Source: Actinorhabdospora filicis (GTDB taxonomy: Bacteria > Actinomycetota > Actinomycetes > Mycobacteriales > Micromonosporaceae). From it: a stretch of 64,000 nt of DNA. The stretch lies in contig NZ_BSTX01000002.1 of assembly GCF_030269765.1 (NCBI RefSeq), positions 901,379-965,378 of the forward strand, in the 5' to 3' direction. Each line of letters opens with the position of its first letter. The first letter of the stretch is position 1. Positions 10,001-17,605 of the stretch are shown here, in pieces. The position numbers were made by a program, and so were the translations under genes. The notes under the pieces are model-generated. The model searched no databases and was not told the DNA's origin. It was given only the letters and a program-made list of their open reading frames with translations.

Positions 10001-13000
10001 ACCGGGGTCATCGACGACGCCACCTACAACGACGACGCGGCCGCCACGTCCGGCACCGTCGCCTACACCGCGCCCCGCCTGACCTGGAGCGGCGACGTGG
10101 CCGCGGGCGCCACGGTGACCATCACCTACTCGGTCACCGTCAACAAGCCGCCCACGGGCGACCTGACACTCAAGAACGCCATCACCGAGTGCCCCACGTG
10201 CGGCACCGAGACCCTCGTCGGGCGCCTCGCGATCGCCAAGACCGCCTCCCCGGCCTCGGCCAAGCCCGGTGACACCGTCACCTACACGATCACCGTGGAG
10301 AACACCGGCACCGGCCCCTACCCGGGCGCCTCGGTCAGCGACGACCTGTCCGGCGTCCTCGACGACGCCGCCTGGGGCGCGGTCAGCGCCGACACCGGCA
10401 CCGCGACCTTCACCTCGCCCACACTGACCTGGACCGGCGACCTCAACGCCGGGCAGAAGGCCACCATCACCTACACCGTCACGGTCGGCAAACCGCCGGG
10501 CGGGGACAAGAAACTGAAGAACACCGTCACCGGGCCCGACGGCTCGCAGTGCACCGGATCCTGCTCCACCGAGACGCCCGTGGCCACCTACCGGCTCAAG
10601 AAGACCGCGACACCCGCCACGGCCAAGCCCGGCGAGACGGTCACCTACACCGTGCGGGTGATCAACGACGGCGAGGCCGAGTACAAGGGAGCGTCCTTCA
10701 CCGACGACCTCTCCGGCGTCCTCGATGACGCGACCTGGGGCTCGGTGACCGCCTCCAAGGGCACCGCTACCTTCGCCTCGCCGACCCTGTCCTGGACCGG
10801 CGACCTCGCCAAGGGCGAGGAGGCCACGATCACCTACACGGTCACCGTGAACACCCCGCCCGCCGGGGACAAGAAGCTGACCAACGCCGTCACCGGCACC
10901 GACGGGTCCACCTGCGAGGGCGACTGCACCACCGTGACACCGGTGGCCGCGCTGACCATCGCCAAGACCGCCTCGCCCGCCTCGGCCAAGCCCGGCGACA
11001 CCGTCACCTACACGGTCACCGTCACCAACTCCGGCACCGGCGTCTATCGGGGCGGGACGTTCACCGACGACCTCACCGGTGTCGTCGACGACGCCACGTA
11101 CAACAACGACGCCTCGGCCACCTCCGGGTCGGTGTCCTACACCGCGCCGAAGCTCACCTGGACCGGCGACGTGGCCGCCGGCGGCACGGTCACCGTCACC
11201 TACACCGTCACCGTCAGCAAGCCGCCGACCGGCGACCTCACGCTCAAGAACGCCATCGCCGAGTGCCCCGACTGCGGCACGGTCACCCCGATCGCCAAGC
11301 TCACCATCAAGAAGACCGCGTCCCCGGCCGAGGTCAAGCCCGGCGGGAAGGTCACCTACACCGTCACCGTCACCAACGAGGGCGAGGCGGCCTACCCCGG
11401 CGCCTCGGTCACCGACGACCTGACCGGCGTCCTCGACGACGCCGCCTACAACAACGACGCGACGGCCACCTCCGGCACCGTCACCTACAGCGCGCCCAAG
11501 CTGACGTGGACCGGTGACGTGGCCGCCAAGGGCACGGTCACCCTGACCTACTCGGTCACCGTGAACACCCCGCCCGCCGGGGACAAGAAGCTCACCAACG
11601 CCGTCACCGGGCCCGACGGGTCCACCTGCGACGGCGACTGCACCACGGTCACCCCGGTGGCCTCCTACAGCCTGCGCAAGACCGCGTCCCCGGCCACGGC
11701 CAAGCCCGGCGAGACGGTCACCTACACCGTCACCGTCACCAACACCGGCGCCACCGAGTACAAGGGAGCGTCCTTCAGCGACGACCTGTCCGGCGTCCTC
11801 GACGACGCCACCTGGGGCTCGGTGAGCGCGTCGGCCGGCACCGCCACGCGCACCGGGAACACCCTGTCGTGGAGCGGCGACCTCCCGGTCGGCGGCACCG
11901 CCACGGTGACCTACACCGTCACCGTCAACACACCGCCCACCGGCGACAAGAAACTGGGCAACGCGGTGACCGGTACCGACGGATCCACCTGCGAGGGCGA
12001 CTGCACGACGGTGACGCCCATCGCGGTCCTGGCGGTGAAGAAGACCGCCACGCCCGCCTCGGCCCTGCCCGGCGGCAAGGTCACCTACACCGTCACGGTC
12101 ACCAACACCGGCACCGGCCTCTACCGGGGCGGCACCTTCACCGACGACCTCTCCGGCGTCATCGACGACGCCACCTACAACACCGACGCCACCGCGTCCT
12201 CGGGCACCGTGTCCTACACCGCGCCCAGGCTCACGTGGACCGGTGACGTGGCGGCCGGTGCGACGGTCACCGTGACCTACTCCGTCACCGTCGGCTCACC
12301 ACCGGCCGGGGACAAGAACCTGATCAACGCGGTCACCGGCGGCGGCAACTGCCCGGCCGGGTCCAGCGACCCCGACTGCTCGACGGTGGTCCCGCTGGGG
12401 AACCTGGTGATCGCCAAGACCGCCGCCCCGGCCTCGGCCAAGCCCGGCGAGACCGTCACCTACACCGTCACCGTCACCAACAACGGGCGCGGGCCGGTCA
12501 ACAACGCCTCCTTCACCGACGACCTGACCGGCGTCCTCGATGACGCCGTCTACAACAACGACGCCTCGGCGAGCTCGGGCACCGCGTCCTACGCCTCCCC
12601 GAAGCTCACCTGGAGCGGCATCGTCGAGGCCGGGGCCACCGTGACGGTCACCTACACCGTCACCGTGAACAGGCCCCCGGGCGGGGACAAGAAGCTGAAG
12701 AACGCCGTCACCGGCGAGGGCACCAACTGCGCCACCGCCTGCGAGACCGAGACGCCGATCGCCACCTACACGATCACCAAGACGGCCCGGCCCGCCACGG
12801 TCAAGCCGGGGGAGACCGTCACCTACACCGTCACCGTCACCAACGACGGGCAGGCCGACTACCCCGGCGCCACCTTCACCGACGACCTGACCGGCGTCAT
12901 CGACGACGCCACCTACAACAACGACGCCACCGCCTCCACCGGCACCGCGGTCTACACCGCGCCCCGCCTGACCTGGACGGGCAACCTCGCCAAGGGCGCC

Positions 13001-15100
13001 ACGGTCACCGTCACCTACACCGCCACGGTCAACGACCCGCCCGGCGGCGACAAGAAGCTGACCAACGCCATCACCGAGTGCCCCTCGTGCGGCACGGAGA
13101 CACCGGTGGCGATCCTGACCATCACCAAGACCGCCTCCCCGGCCTCGGCCAGGCCCGGCGACAAGGTCACCTACACCGTGACGGTGTCCAACACCGGCAC
13201 CGGCGCCTACAAGGGAGCCACGTTCACCGACGACCTCACCGGCGTCATCGACGACGCCACCTACAACAAGGACGCGGCCGCCACCGGCGGCAGCGTCTCC
13301 TACACCGCGCCCAAGCTGACGTGGACCGGTGACGTCGCGGCGGGCAAGACGGTCACCGTCACCTACACCGTCACCGTCAACAAGCCCCCGACGGGCGACC
13401 TGACACTCAAGAACGCCATCACCGAATGCCCATCGTGCGGCACCGAGACGCCCGTGGCGAAACTGGAGATCCGCAAGACCTCCGCACCCGCCTCGGCCAA
13501 GCCCGGCGAGACCGTCACCTACACGATCACCGTCCGCAACACCGGAACCGGCCCATACCCGGGCGCCTCGGTGAGCGACGACCTGTCCGGTGTCATCGAC
13601 GACGCCGCCTACAACGCCGACGCCACCGCGAGCTCGGGCACCGTCACCTACACCGCGCCCAAGCTGACGTGGACCGGTGACGTGACCGCCGGGCAGACCG
13701 TCACGATCACCTACACCGTGACCGTCGGGCGCCCGCCCGCCGGCGACAAGCGCCTCAAGAACGCGGTGACCGGGCCGGACGGATCCACGTGCCCGCCGGG
13801 CTCGGCCGACCCCGGCTGCTCCACGATCACCCCGCTCGCCGCGCTCAAGGCGTCCAAGAAGGCCGACAAGACCGACGCCTCCCCGGGCGAGAAGGTCACC
13901 TACACCCTCACCGTGGAGAACACCGGCCGCGCCGCCTACACCGGCGCCTCGCTCACCGACGACCTGAGCGACGTCCTCGACGACGCGACCTGGAACGACG
14001 ACGCCACCGCCGACAAGGGCACCGTGGCCTTCACCCCGCCCACCCTGACGTGGTCGGGCGACCTGGCCGCCGGTGAGAAGGCGACCATCACCTACACCGT
14101 CACCGTCACCAACGCCGGTGACCGCCGCATGAGCAACGTGATCGTGGTCCCCGACTCCAACTGCGCCACCGGATCGGCCGACCCCGACTGCGACGTCGTC
14201 CTGCCCTCGCCGAACCTGAAGATCTACAAGTCCGCCACGCCCGGACCCGTCTCACCCGGCGACGTCGTCCGCTACACCGTGCTGGTGGTCAACACCGGCG
14301 ACGGCGCCTACCGCGACGCCCGCGTCTCCGACGACCTCACCGGCGTCCTCGACGACGCCGACTACAACAACGACGCCACCGCCACCACCGGATCGGCGGC
14401 CTGGCAGCCCCCGAACCTGGTGTGGACCGGCACCGTCCCCGGCAAGACCACCGTGACCATCCGCTACTCGGTCACCGTCAAGAAGACCGGGCTGGGCGAC
14501 CACGGGCTCCACAACCAGATCCAGCGCCCCGACGACGCCATCTGCCCCAAGCCCATGCCCGCCGGCACCGCCCGCCTCGCCGAGGCCGTCATCGACCCCA
14601 ACTGCTCCACCGACACACCCGTCCGCGCCTTCACCCTGACCAAGAGGGCCGAGCCGGGCACCGTCAAGACCGGGCAGAAGGTCACCTACACCGTCACCGT
14701 GACCAACACCGGCAAGGGCGGCTACGACTCCCTCGCCTTCACCGACGACCTGACCAGGGTGCTGGAGCGCGCCCGCTACAACGGCGACGCCACGGCCACC
14801 GCCGGAACCGTCACCGTCACCGGCGCCCGCCTCACCTGGCGCGGCCCGCTGCCCGTCGCGGCGACGGTCACCGTGACCTACTCGGTCACCGCGACCGCCG
14901 CCGGGAAACTCGTCAACGCCGTCACCACCACCACACCCGGCGGGAACTGCGCCTCACCCGGCGAGCCCGGCTGCTCGGCCACCACGACCGTGACCCCGCC
15001 GCTGCCGGTGACCGGCCCCGGCATCGCCGGATGGCTCATGGCCGCCGGCGCGCTCATCGCCCTCGGCTTCGCCCTGCGCCGGGTGCGGCGCGAGACGTAG
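4073..15100 (+). CDS. Giant LPXTG-anchored surface protein with 27 DUF11-type repeats
   Basis: About 3675 residues. Residues 1-31 form a signal peptide (cleavage after APAYA). Residues ~32-325 form a domain rich in GLLYGF, GGVYYGLSY and YIYLGYYAGSLYRV strands, probably a beta-propeller, with one cysteine near each end. Then come 27 DUF11-type repeats of 116-137 residues (first at residue 326, last at 3520). The tail has LPVTG at 3644-3648, a hydrophobic helix and RRVRRET, a sortase signal. Every repeat keeps Lys in strand 1 (xKT), a DDL motif, TW.G, Asn in the last strand (LKNAVT) and two cysteines near its end. ATG 4073 is five bases after AGGAG; GTG 4067 overlaps that site. Probable role: wall-anchored stalk or adhesin. 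No sortase gene is visible in the window. Confidence 0.9.
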   Translation: MSTFTRLAARLTVLALAVPSAVFAIAAPAYAASWTVSSDPSPASIDCDHLYSSFYIGSLRLQNDASGNATPKNTTLAKRGTPGPPDYWATDMAIGPDPDTGAITAFYSSYTTANLTLYKQVTGTTTVTDTIYNGQTRTLPSGTNWGGLTMDAKSGLLYGFQNGGVPKIFQLDLKTGTSKVWTRGTNLTSVPANDPVFAGGTMVPDGFVDRDGGVYYGLSYGGLTYIYRLDPATGTTQQAVKVTGPGSSNGFDNYGMAYLNGYIYLGYYAGSLYRVDPKTGASTLVPGGAVSDTANQVGSVDPNPMGSWKITDLAGCSTSRNLLDKLEVTKTVSPANAKPGDKVSYRIEIANTGTTAATGVSLTDDLSGVIDDATYGADAKSTVDGANTTTQPSYTAPRLTWTGDIAAGKTVVVTYTATVKNPPTGDSSLKNTVTVPGSNCASGSTDPDCATTVPIAWLKVKKTASPAQPLPGQKVTYTVTVTNPGTGAYTGASVTDDLTGVLDDATYNADATASSGSVGYGARKVTWTGTVAAGATVTITYSVTVGNPPGGDKVLRNAVTGGSNCPAGSTDPDCATVTPVTGLIVKKTVTPETARPGDVITYLITVENVGATAANADITDDLTGVIDDATYGNDAVSTIDEVRTTTQPAYTAPKLTWKGSVPGGKKVVIAYTVEVKNPATGDKSMKNKVTGGSNCATGSTDPNCGTTTPVVVYTVKKTASPAVASPGQKVTYTVTVTSTGNGVYKGATFTDDLTGVLEDATWDGLVTQTTGTTTYTSPKLTWTGDIQPGTPVTITYSVTVANPPTGDKRLTNVVTGGSNCPAGSTNADCKTTTPIKAIKVTKTAKPPFPKLNETVTFTVVVENIGTVAYNNATFSDDLTDVLDDAYWSGVSADTGSAVRNGNTLTWTGNLPIGGKATVLYYVTAHFQGNGTIKNTVTSPDSNCPPGSTDPNCNTITPPPGLRITKTASPATARPGDTVTYTLTVQNTSGRVYNNATATDDLTGVLDDATWGSVTASTGTATFTTPKLTWTGNLAVNASATITYTVTVKRPQAGDKQLKNTVTGPADSNCPTGNTDPVCKTTTPVATITVAKTSRPATAKPGDTVTYTVTVTNTGLADYMDASFADDLSGVLDDATFGTVSSDSGSAMRVGNRLTWTGNVAKGATATITYTVTVNNPPGGDKLLKNTVTTPDGCTANCSTETPVATLEITKTAAPASAKPGEKVTYTVTVKNTGTGVYTGATFTDDLTGVIDDATYNADAAASSGTTTYTAPKLKWTGDVTAGATVTVTYSVTVSKPPTGDLTLKNAITECPTCGTETPVAKLEITKTVSPSPARPGDKVTYTVTVKNTGTGPYAGATFTDDLTGVLDDAAYNADAAASSGTTSYTAPKLTWTGDVAAGATVTVTYSVTVGSPPAGDKVLKNAVTAPDGCTGDCGTETPVATYTVAKTASPAEAGPGDTVTYTVTVTNNSRADYTGASFSDDLSGVIDDAAWGSVSASSGTASYTPTTLTWTGDVRKGRTVTVTYTVTVNKPPTGDKVLKNKLTGGTNCPAGSTDPDCATETKLRLLQVKKTVSPAAPKKGETVTYTITVRNTGTADYPGASVSDDLSAVLDDATWVSVTADVGTALRSGNTLTWTGDLAVGESATIVYKVTVTNAGDKILRNAVSGEDSNCPAGSTDPDCSTVTPTPNLTITKTASATTAKPGETITYTLTVRNTGAAAYTGATVRDDLSGVIDDATWGSVTATSGTAAYSAPTLSWSGDVAAGASVTITYTVTVNKPPGGDKQLKNAVTGTADSNCPAGSSDPNCSTTTPVATYTVAKTASPASAKPGETVTYTVTVTNDGQADYTGASFTDDLSGVVDDATWGSVTASSGVATYTPTTLSWNGNLAKGATATITYTVTVNTPPAGDKSLKNAVTGTDGSTCEGDCTTVTPVAALTYAKTASTANAKPGDKVTYTVTVTNSGTGVYKGATVTDDLTGVIDDATYNDDAAATSGTVAYTAPRLTWSGDVAAGATVTITYSVTVNKPPTGDLTLKNAITECPTCGTETLVGRLAIAKTASPASAKPGDTVTYTITVENTGTGPYPGASVSDDLSGVLDDAAWGAVSADTGTATFTSPTLTWTGDLNAGQKATITYTVTVGKPPGGDKKLKNTVTGPDGSQCTGSCSTETPVATYRLKKTATPATAKPGETVTYTVRVINDGEAEYKGASFTDDLSGVLDDATWGSVTASKGTATFASPTLSWTGDLAKGEEATITYTVTVNTPPAGDKKLTNAVTGTDGSTCEGDCTTVTPVAALTIAKTASPASAKPGDTVTYTVTVTNSGTGVYRGGTFTDDLTGVVDDATYNNDASATSGSVSYTAPKLTWTGDVAAGGTVTVTYTVTVSKPPTGDLTLKNAIAECPDCGTVTPIAKLTIKKTASPAEVKPGGKVTYTVTVTNEGEAAYPGASVTDDLTGVLDDAAYNNDATATSGTVTYSAPKLTWTGDVAAKGTVTLTYSVTVNTPPAGDKKLTNAVTGPDGSTCDGDCTTVTPVASYSLRKTASPATAKPGETVTYTVTVTNTGATEYKGASFSDDLSGVLDDATWGSVSASAGTATRTGNTLSWSGDLPVGGTATVTYTVTVNTPPTGDKKLGNAVTGTDGSTCEGDCTTVTPIAVLAVKKTATPASALPGGKVTYTVTVTNTGTGLYRGGTFTDDLSGVIDDATYNTDATASSGTVSYTAPRLTWTGDVAAGATVTVTYSVTVGSPPAGDKNLINAVTGGGNCPAGSSDPDCSTVVPLGNLVIAKTAAPASAKPGETVTYTVTVTNNGRGPVNNASFTDDLTGVLDDAVYNNDASASSGTASYASPKLTWSGIVEAGATVTVTYTVTVNRPPGGDKKLKNAVTGEGTNCATACETETPIATYTITKTARPATVKPGETVTYTVTVTNDGQADYPGATFTDDLTGVIDDATYNNDATASTGTAVYTAPRLTWTGNLAKGATVTVTYTATVNDPPGGDKKLTNAITECPSCGTETPVAILTITKTASPASARPGDKVTYTVTVSNTGTGAYKGATFTDDLTGVIDDATYNKDAAATGGSVSYTAPKLTWTGDVAAGKTVTVTYTVTVNKPPTGDLTLKNAITECPSCGTETPVAKLEIRKTSAPASAKPGETVTYTITVRNTGTGPYPGASVSDDLSGVIDDAAYNADATASSGTVTYTAPKLTWTGDVTAGQTVTITYTVTVGRPPAGDKRLKNAVTGPDGSTCPPGSADPGCSTITPLAALKASKKADKTDASPGEKVTYTLTVENTGRAAYTGASLTDDLSDVLDDATWNDDATADKGTVAFTPPTLTWSGDLAAGEKATITYTVTVTNAGDRRMSNVIVVPDSNCATGSADPDCDVVLPSPNLKIYKSATPGPVSPGDVVRYTVLVVNTGDGAYRDARVSDDLTGVLDDADYNNDATATTGSAAWQPPNLVWTGTVPGKTTVTIRYSVTVKKTGLGDHGLHNQIQRPDDAICPKPMPAGTARLAEAVIDPNCSTDTPVRAFTLTKRAEPGTVKTGQKVTYTVTVTNTGKGGYDSLAFTDDLTRVLERARYNGDATATAGTVTVTGARLTWRGPLPVAATVTVTYSVTATAAGKLVNAVTTTTPGGNCASPGEPGCSATTTVTPPLPVTGPGIAGWLMAAGALIALGFALRRVRRET
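5048..15001 (+). repeat. 27 tandem DUF11 protein repeats (about 350-410 bp period)
   Basis: Each unit starts with a strand such as LEVTKTVSP and ends with a cysteine pair plus TPVA. Two flavours alternate: DDATYNxDA and DDATWGSV. The cysteine segment also varies: NC..GSTDPDC, TCEGDC, ECPTCG or GCTxxC. Repeats 13-15 and 16-18 look like a duplicated three-repeat block (TCEGDC, then ECPxCG, then a PYPGASV/AYPGASV unit). Repeats 1, 3, 26 and 27 are the most divergent, so expansion seems to have occurred in the middle. Copy number could be misassembled from short reads. Confidence 0.9.
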
Positions 15101-15106
15101 CCACGG

Positions 15107-15138
15107 CGGGCACCACCCCGGGGCCGGGGTGGTGCCCG
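15107..15138 (+). terminator. Intrinsic terminator after the giant gene
   Basis: A 15-bp inverted repeat, CGGGCACCACCCCGG (15107-15121) against CCGGGGTGGTGCCCG (15124-15138), begins seven bases after the stop codon. The U-tract is short (TT), as is usual in actinomycetes. It isolates the giant gene from the kinase downstream. Confidence 0.75.
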
Positions 15139-15458
15139 TTCGAACACGAGGCCTCCGGTGGGCCGCCGTCGCACCCGGATCCCCGGCCCGGCACGCCGTC
15201 GCCGAGCGGCCGCCGAAGCGCCGCACGTGGGGGAGCGTGGAGAGCCGGTCCCTTCGCCTTCCGGGAGCGGTGATCGACGGCTTGGGCCTCACCGGGACTC
15301 CCGGCATCGGGCGGGCCGCGGCGGCACGCGTATCGCCACGCCGACTCCCAGGCCGGCGCGTGCGAGTCACCGACGGCGAACGCGATCTGAGCGCGGCGCC
15401 GGCCCGCGATGGTCCCACCGGGATCCGCCGCCCGCCCGGGCACGATCCGTCCCCGGCC
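15139..15458. other. Gap of about 320 bases with no recognised gene
   Basis: Open frames cross this stretch on both strands, but none has a convincing start, ribosome site or family resemblance; the amino-acid content is Arg/Pro-rich, typical of out-of-frame GC-rich DNA. It ends at the TAAGCT box of the kinase promoter (15459-15464). It probably holds upstream regulatory sequence. Confidence 0.5.
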
Positions 15459-15470
15459 TAAGCTGATCGG

Positions 15471-16616
15471 GTGACCGACCACCGCGACGAGATCCTGCGC
15501 GCCGTGAGCGCCGCCGTGCTCGCGGTGACCCGGCACCAGTCGGTGCGCGAGGTCCTCCAGGTCATCGTCCGCTCCGCGCGGGAACTGCTCGGTGCGCGCT
15601 ACGGCGCCCTCGGGGTCCCCGACGACGACGGCGCCTTCGCCGAGTTCGTCGCCGACGGCATCTCCGACGAGGAATGGGACCGCATCGGCAAGCTCCCGCG
15701 CCAGCACGGGATGCTCGGCGCGATGCTGCGCGAGGGGGCACCGGTGCGCCTCGGCGACATCCGCGCCGACCCGCGCTTCGGGTGGTGGCCCAAGACCCAT
15801 CCGGTGATGGCCGGGTTCCTCGGCGTGCCCATCCGCGACGGCGCCTCCATCCTCGGCATCATCTTCCTGGCCAACAAGACCGTCTCCGATGACACCGCCT
15901 CCCCGGGCGGTTTCACCGAGGACGACCAGGCGCTCCTGGGCCTGTTCGCCGCCCACGCCGCCATCGCCATCACCAACGCCCGCCTCTACGAGAGCGCCGA
16001 GCAGCTGTCGGCGCTGCGCGAACGCGCCCGCCTCGCCCGCGACCTCCACGACGCCGTCGCCCAGAAGCTGTTCTCCCTGCGGCTCACCGCCCACGCCGCC
16101 GGAGCCCTCATCGACGGCGACCCCGCCATGGCCAGACAGCGCATCACCGAGGTCGCCGACCTCGCCGGGCAGGCCCTCGGCGAGCTGCGCGGCGTCATCG
16201 GCGAGATCGCGCCCCCCGACCTGGCCGCCGACGGCCTCGTCGTCACCCTCCTCAAAGAGGTGCGGCTGCTGGACCGCCTGCACGCCGCCGAGGTCCGCGT
16301 CCACGCCGGAGTCGGCGCCTCCGGACTGCCCGCCGCGGCCGAGACCGTCGTCCTGCGCATCGCCCAGGAGGCCCTCCACAACGCGCTGCGGCACTCCGGC
16401 GCCACCCGCGTCGACCTGACCATGGACGCCGAGGACGGCGCGTTCCTGCTGCGCGTCGCCGACGACGGGCGCGGCTTCGACACCCGCGCCGACGCCACCC
16501 ACGGCCTGGGCCTGCAGTCGATGTCGGTGCGCGCCACCGAACTCGGCGGGCGCCTCGACGTCCGCACCGCCCCCGGCGGGGGCACCGTGATCACCCTGGC
16601 GGTGCCGCGTGACTGA
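15471..16616 (+). CDS. GAF-domain sensor histidine kinase, DevS-like
   Basis: A 381-residue cytoplasmic kinase. Residues ~25-172 are one GAF domain with the DevS/DosS-style sequence [13 protein letters not shown] and, 30 residues on, GFLGVPIR. It is followed by a HisKA_3 dimerisation domain with phospho-acceptor His193 ([12 protein letters not shown]) and a HATPase domain ([23 protein letters not shown]). M. tuberculosis DosS has two GAF domains and binds haem in the first; only one is present here and haem binding cannot be judged. GTG 15471 is seven bases after TAAGCT with no ribosome site, suggesting a leaderless mRNA. It overlaps the regulator gene by eight bases. It may control the neighbouring giant surface protein (inference). 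Confidence 0.85.
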   Translation: MTDHRDEILRAVSAAVLAVTRHQSVREVLQVIVRSARELLGARYGALGVPDDDGAFAEFVADGISDEEWDRIGKLPRQHGMLGAMLREGAPVRLGDIRADPRFGWWPKTHPVMAGFLGVPIRDGASILGIIFLANKTVSDDTASPGGFTEDDQALLGLFAAHAAIAITNARLYESAEQLSALRERARLARDLHDAVAQKLFSLRLTAHAAGALIDGDPAMARQRITEVADLAGQALGELRGVIGEIAPPDLAADGLVVTLLKEVRLLDRLHAAEVRVHAGVGASGLPAAAETVVLRIAQEALHNALRHSGATRVDLTMDAEDGAFLLRVADDGRGFDTRADATHGLGLQSMSVRATELGGRLDVRTAPGGGTVITLAVPRD

Positions 16617-17241
16617 CGTGATCCGCGTCGTCATCGCCGACGACCACCCCGTCGTCCGGCAGGGCCTGCGCACCTTCCTCGACCTCCACGACGACATCAC
16701 CGTCGTCGGCGAGGCCGGGGACGGCGCCGAGGCACTCGCCGTCGTCGCCGCGACCACCCCCGACGTGCTGCTCCTCGACCACCGCATGCCCGTCCTGGAC
16801 GGACCCGGCGTCCTGGCCGCGCTCACCGGACCCCGCCCGCGCGCGCTGGTGCTCACCTCCGTCACCGACCCCCGCGAGGTCGGCCCCGCCATCGCCGCCG
16901 GTGCCGCCGGATTCCTCTACAAGGACGCCGCGCCCGACGCCCTCGTCGCCGCCATCCGCGCCGTCCACAACGGCCAGACACTGCTCGCCCCCGAAGCCCT
17001 GGCCGCGATGACCGCCGCGCCCGCCCGCGACGTCCCGCAGCTCACCCCGAGGGAGCGGCAGGTGCTGGCGCTGATCGCCTCCGGCCGCTCCAACCGCGAG
17101 ATCGCCCGCGAACTCGTGGTGGCCGAGAAGACCGTCAAGACGCACGTGTCCAACGTGCTGTTCAAGCTCGGCGTCGCCGACCGGACCCAGGCCGCGCTCT
17201 ACGCCGTCCGGCACGGCCTCGCCGCGGGACCGGGACCCTGA
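16609..17241 (+). CDS. NarL/LuxR-family response regulator, DevR-like
   Basis: A 210-residue regulator. The receiver domain has acidic Asp11-Asp12 and phospho-acceptor Asp57 ([13 protein letters not shown]). The C-terminal LuxR-type helix-turn-helix is [18 protein letters not shown], then [20 protein letters not shown]. Start GTG 16609 overlaps the kinase gene, so the two are co-translated; GTG 16618 is an alternative. It is the obvious partner of the GAF kinase. The DevR-like box at 3959-3978, upstream of the giant gene, is a candidate target. Confidence 0.88.
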   Translation: MTDVIRVVIADDHPVVRQGLRTFLDLHDDITVVGEAGDGAEALAVVAATTPDVLLLDHRMPVLDGPGVLAALTGPRPRALVLTSVTDPREVGPAIAAGAAGFLYKDAAPDALVAAIRAVHNGQTLLAPEALAAMTAAPARDVPQLTPRERQVLALIASGRSNREIARELVVAEKTVKTHVSNVLFKLGVADRTQAALYAVRHGLAAGPGP

Positions 17242-17253
17242 GGTCCCGGTCCG

Positions 17254-17454
17254 TTACGGCGTGGTCGGCGACAGCGGCGTGACCGGCCGTTCACCCTCGG
17301 ACTCGTCCTCATCCTCGTCGATCGGATCGGCGTCGGCGAGCACGTCGTCGGGGATGGCGTCGGCCATCTTCTTCAGCACGATCACGGCCGCCCCGGCGGC
17401 GACGACGGCCAGTACCGCCGCTCCGCCGATGACCGCGAGCACCTTGCGGACCAT
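17254..17454 (-). CDS. Small single-span membrane protein with acidic tail
   Basis: A 66-residue protein: short basic N-terminus (MVRKV), one transmembrane helix of about 25 residues (LAVIGGAAVLAVVAAGAAV), KKMADAIPDDV, then a strongly acidic tail (DEDEDESEGE). Family not recognised; similar short membrane proteins are common in actinomycetes. ATG 17454 follows GAGGAG by ten bases. Its stop is 13 bases from the convergent regulator gene. Topology is probably N-in by charge rule, or N-out if the acidic tail stays inside; undecided. Confidence 0.6.
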   Translation of the reverse strand: MVRKVLAVIGGAAVLAVVAAGAAVIVLKKMADAIPDDVLADADPIDEDEDESEGERPVTPLSPTTP

Positions 17455-17605
17455 GCGGCAACACTCCTCGGCTTGGCGTGCGCCGGGCCGGTCGGGGGAG
17501 GCCCGGCTCTCCCCATCACCGTAACCCGTTTCACGCGACGCCGGGCGCACGCGGCGCGTAACGTGCGGGGGAGACAGCGGGCAAGAACGGCGAAGGGCGA
17601 AGGGC

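Noticed and set aside
5048..15001. Regular spacing of similar sequences, resembling a CRISPR array
   Set aside because: The period is about 350-410 bp and lies inside one open frame with protein-level conservation; no short repeats with unique spacers.
15054..16892. 612-codon minus-strand frame antisense to the GAF kinase
   Set aside because: Gly/Val/Ala-rich antisense of a well-supported kinase; no ribosome site.
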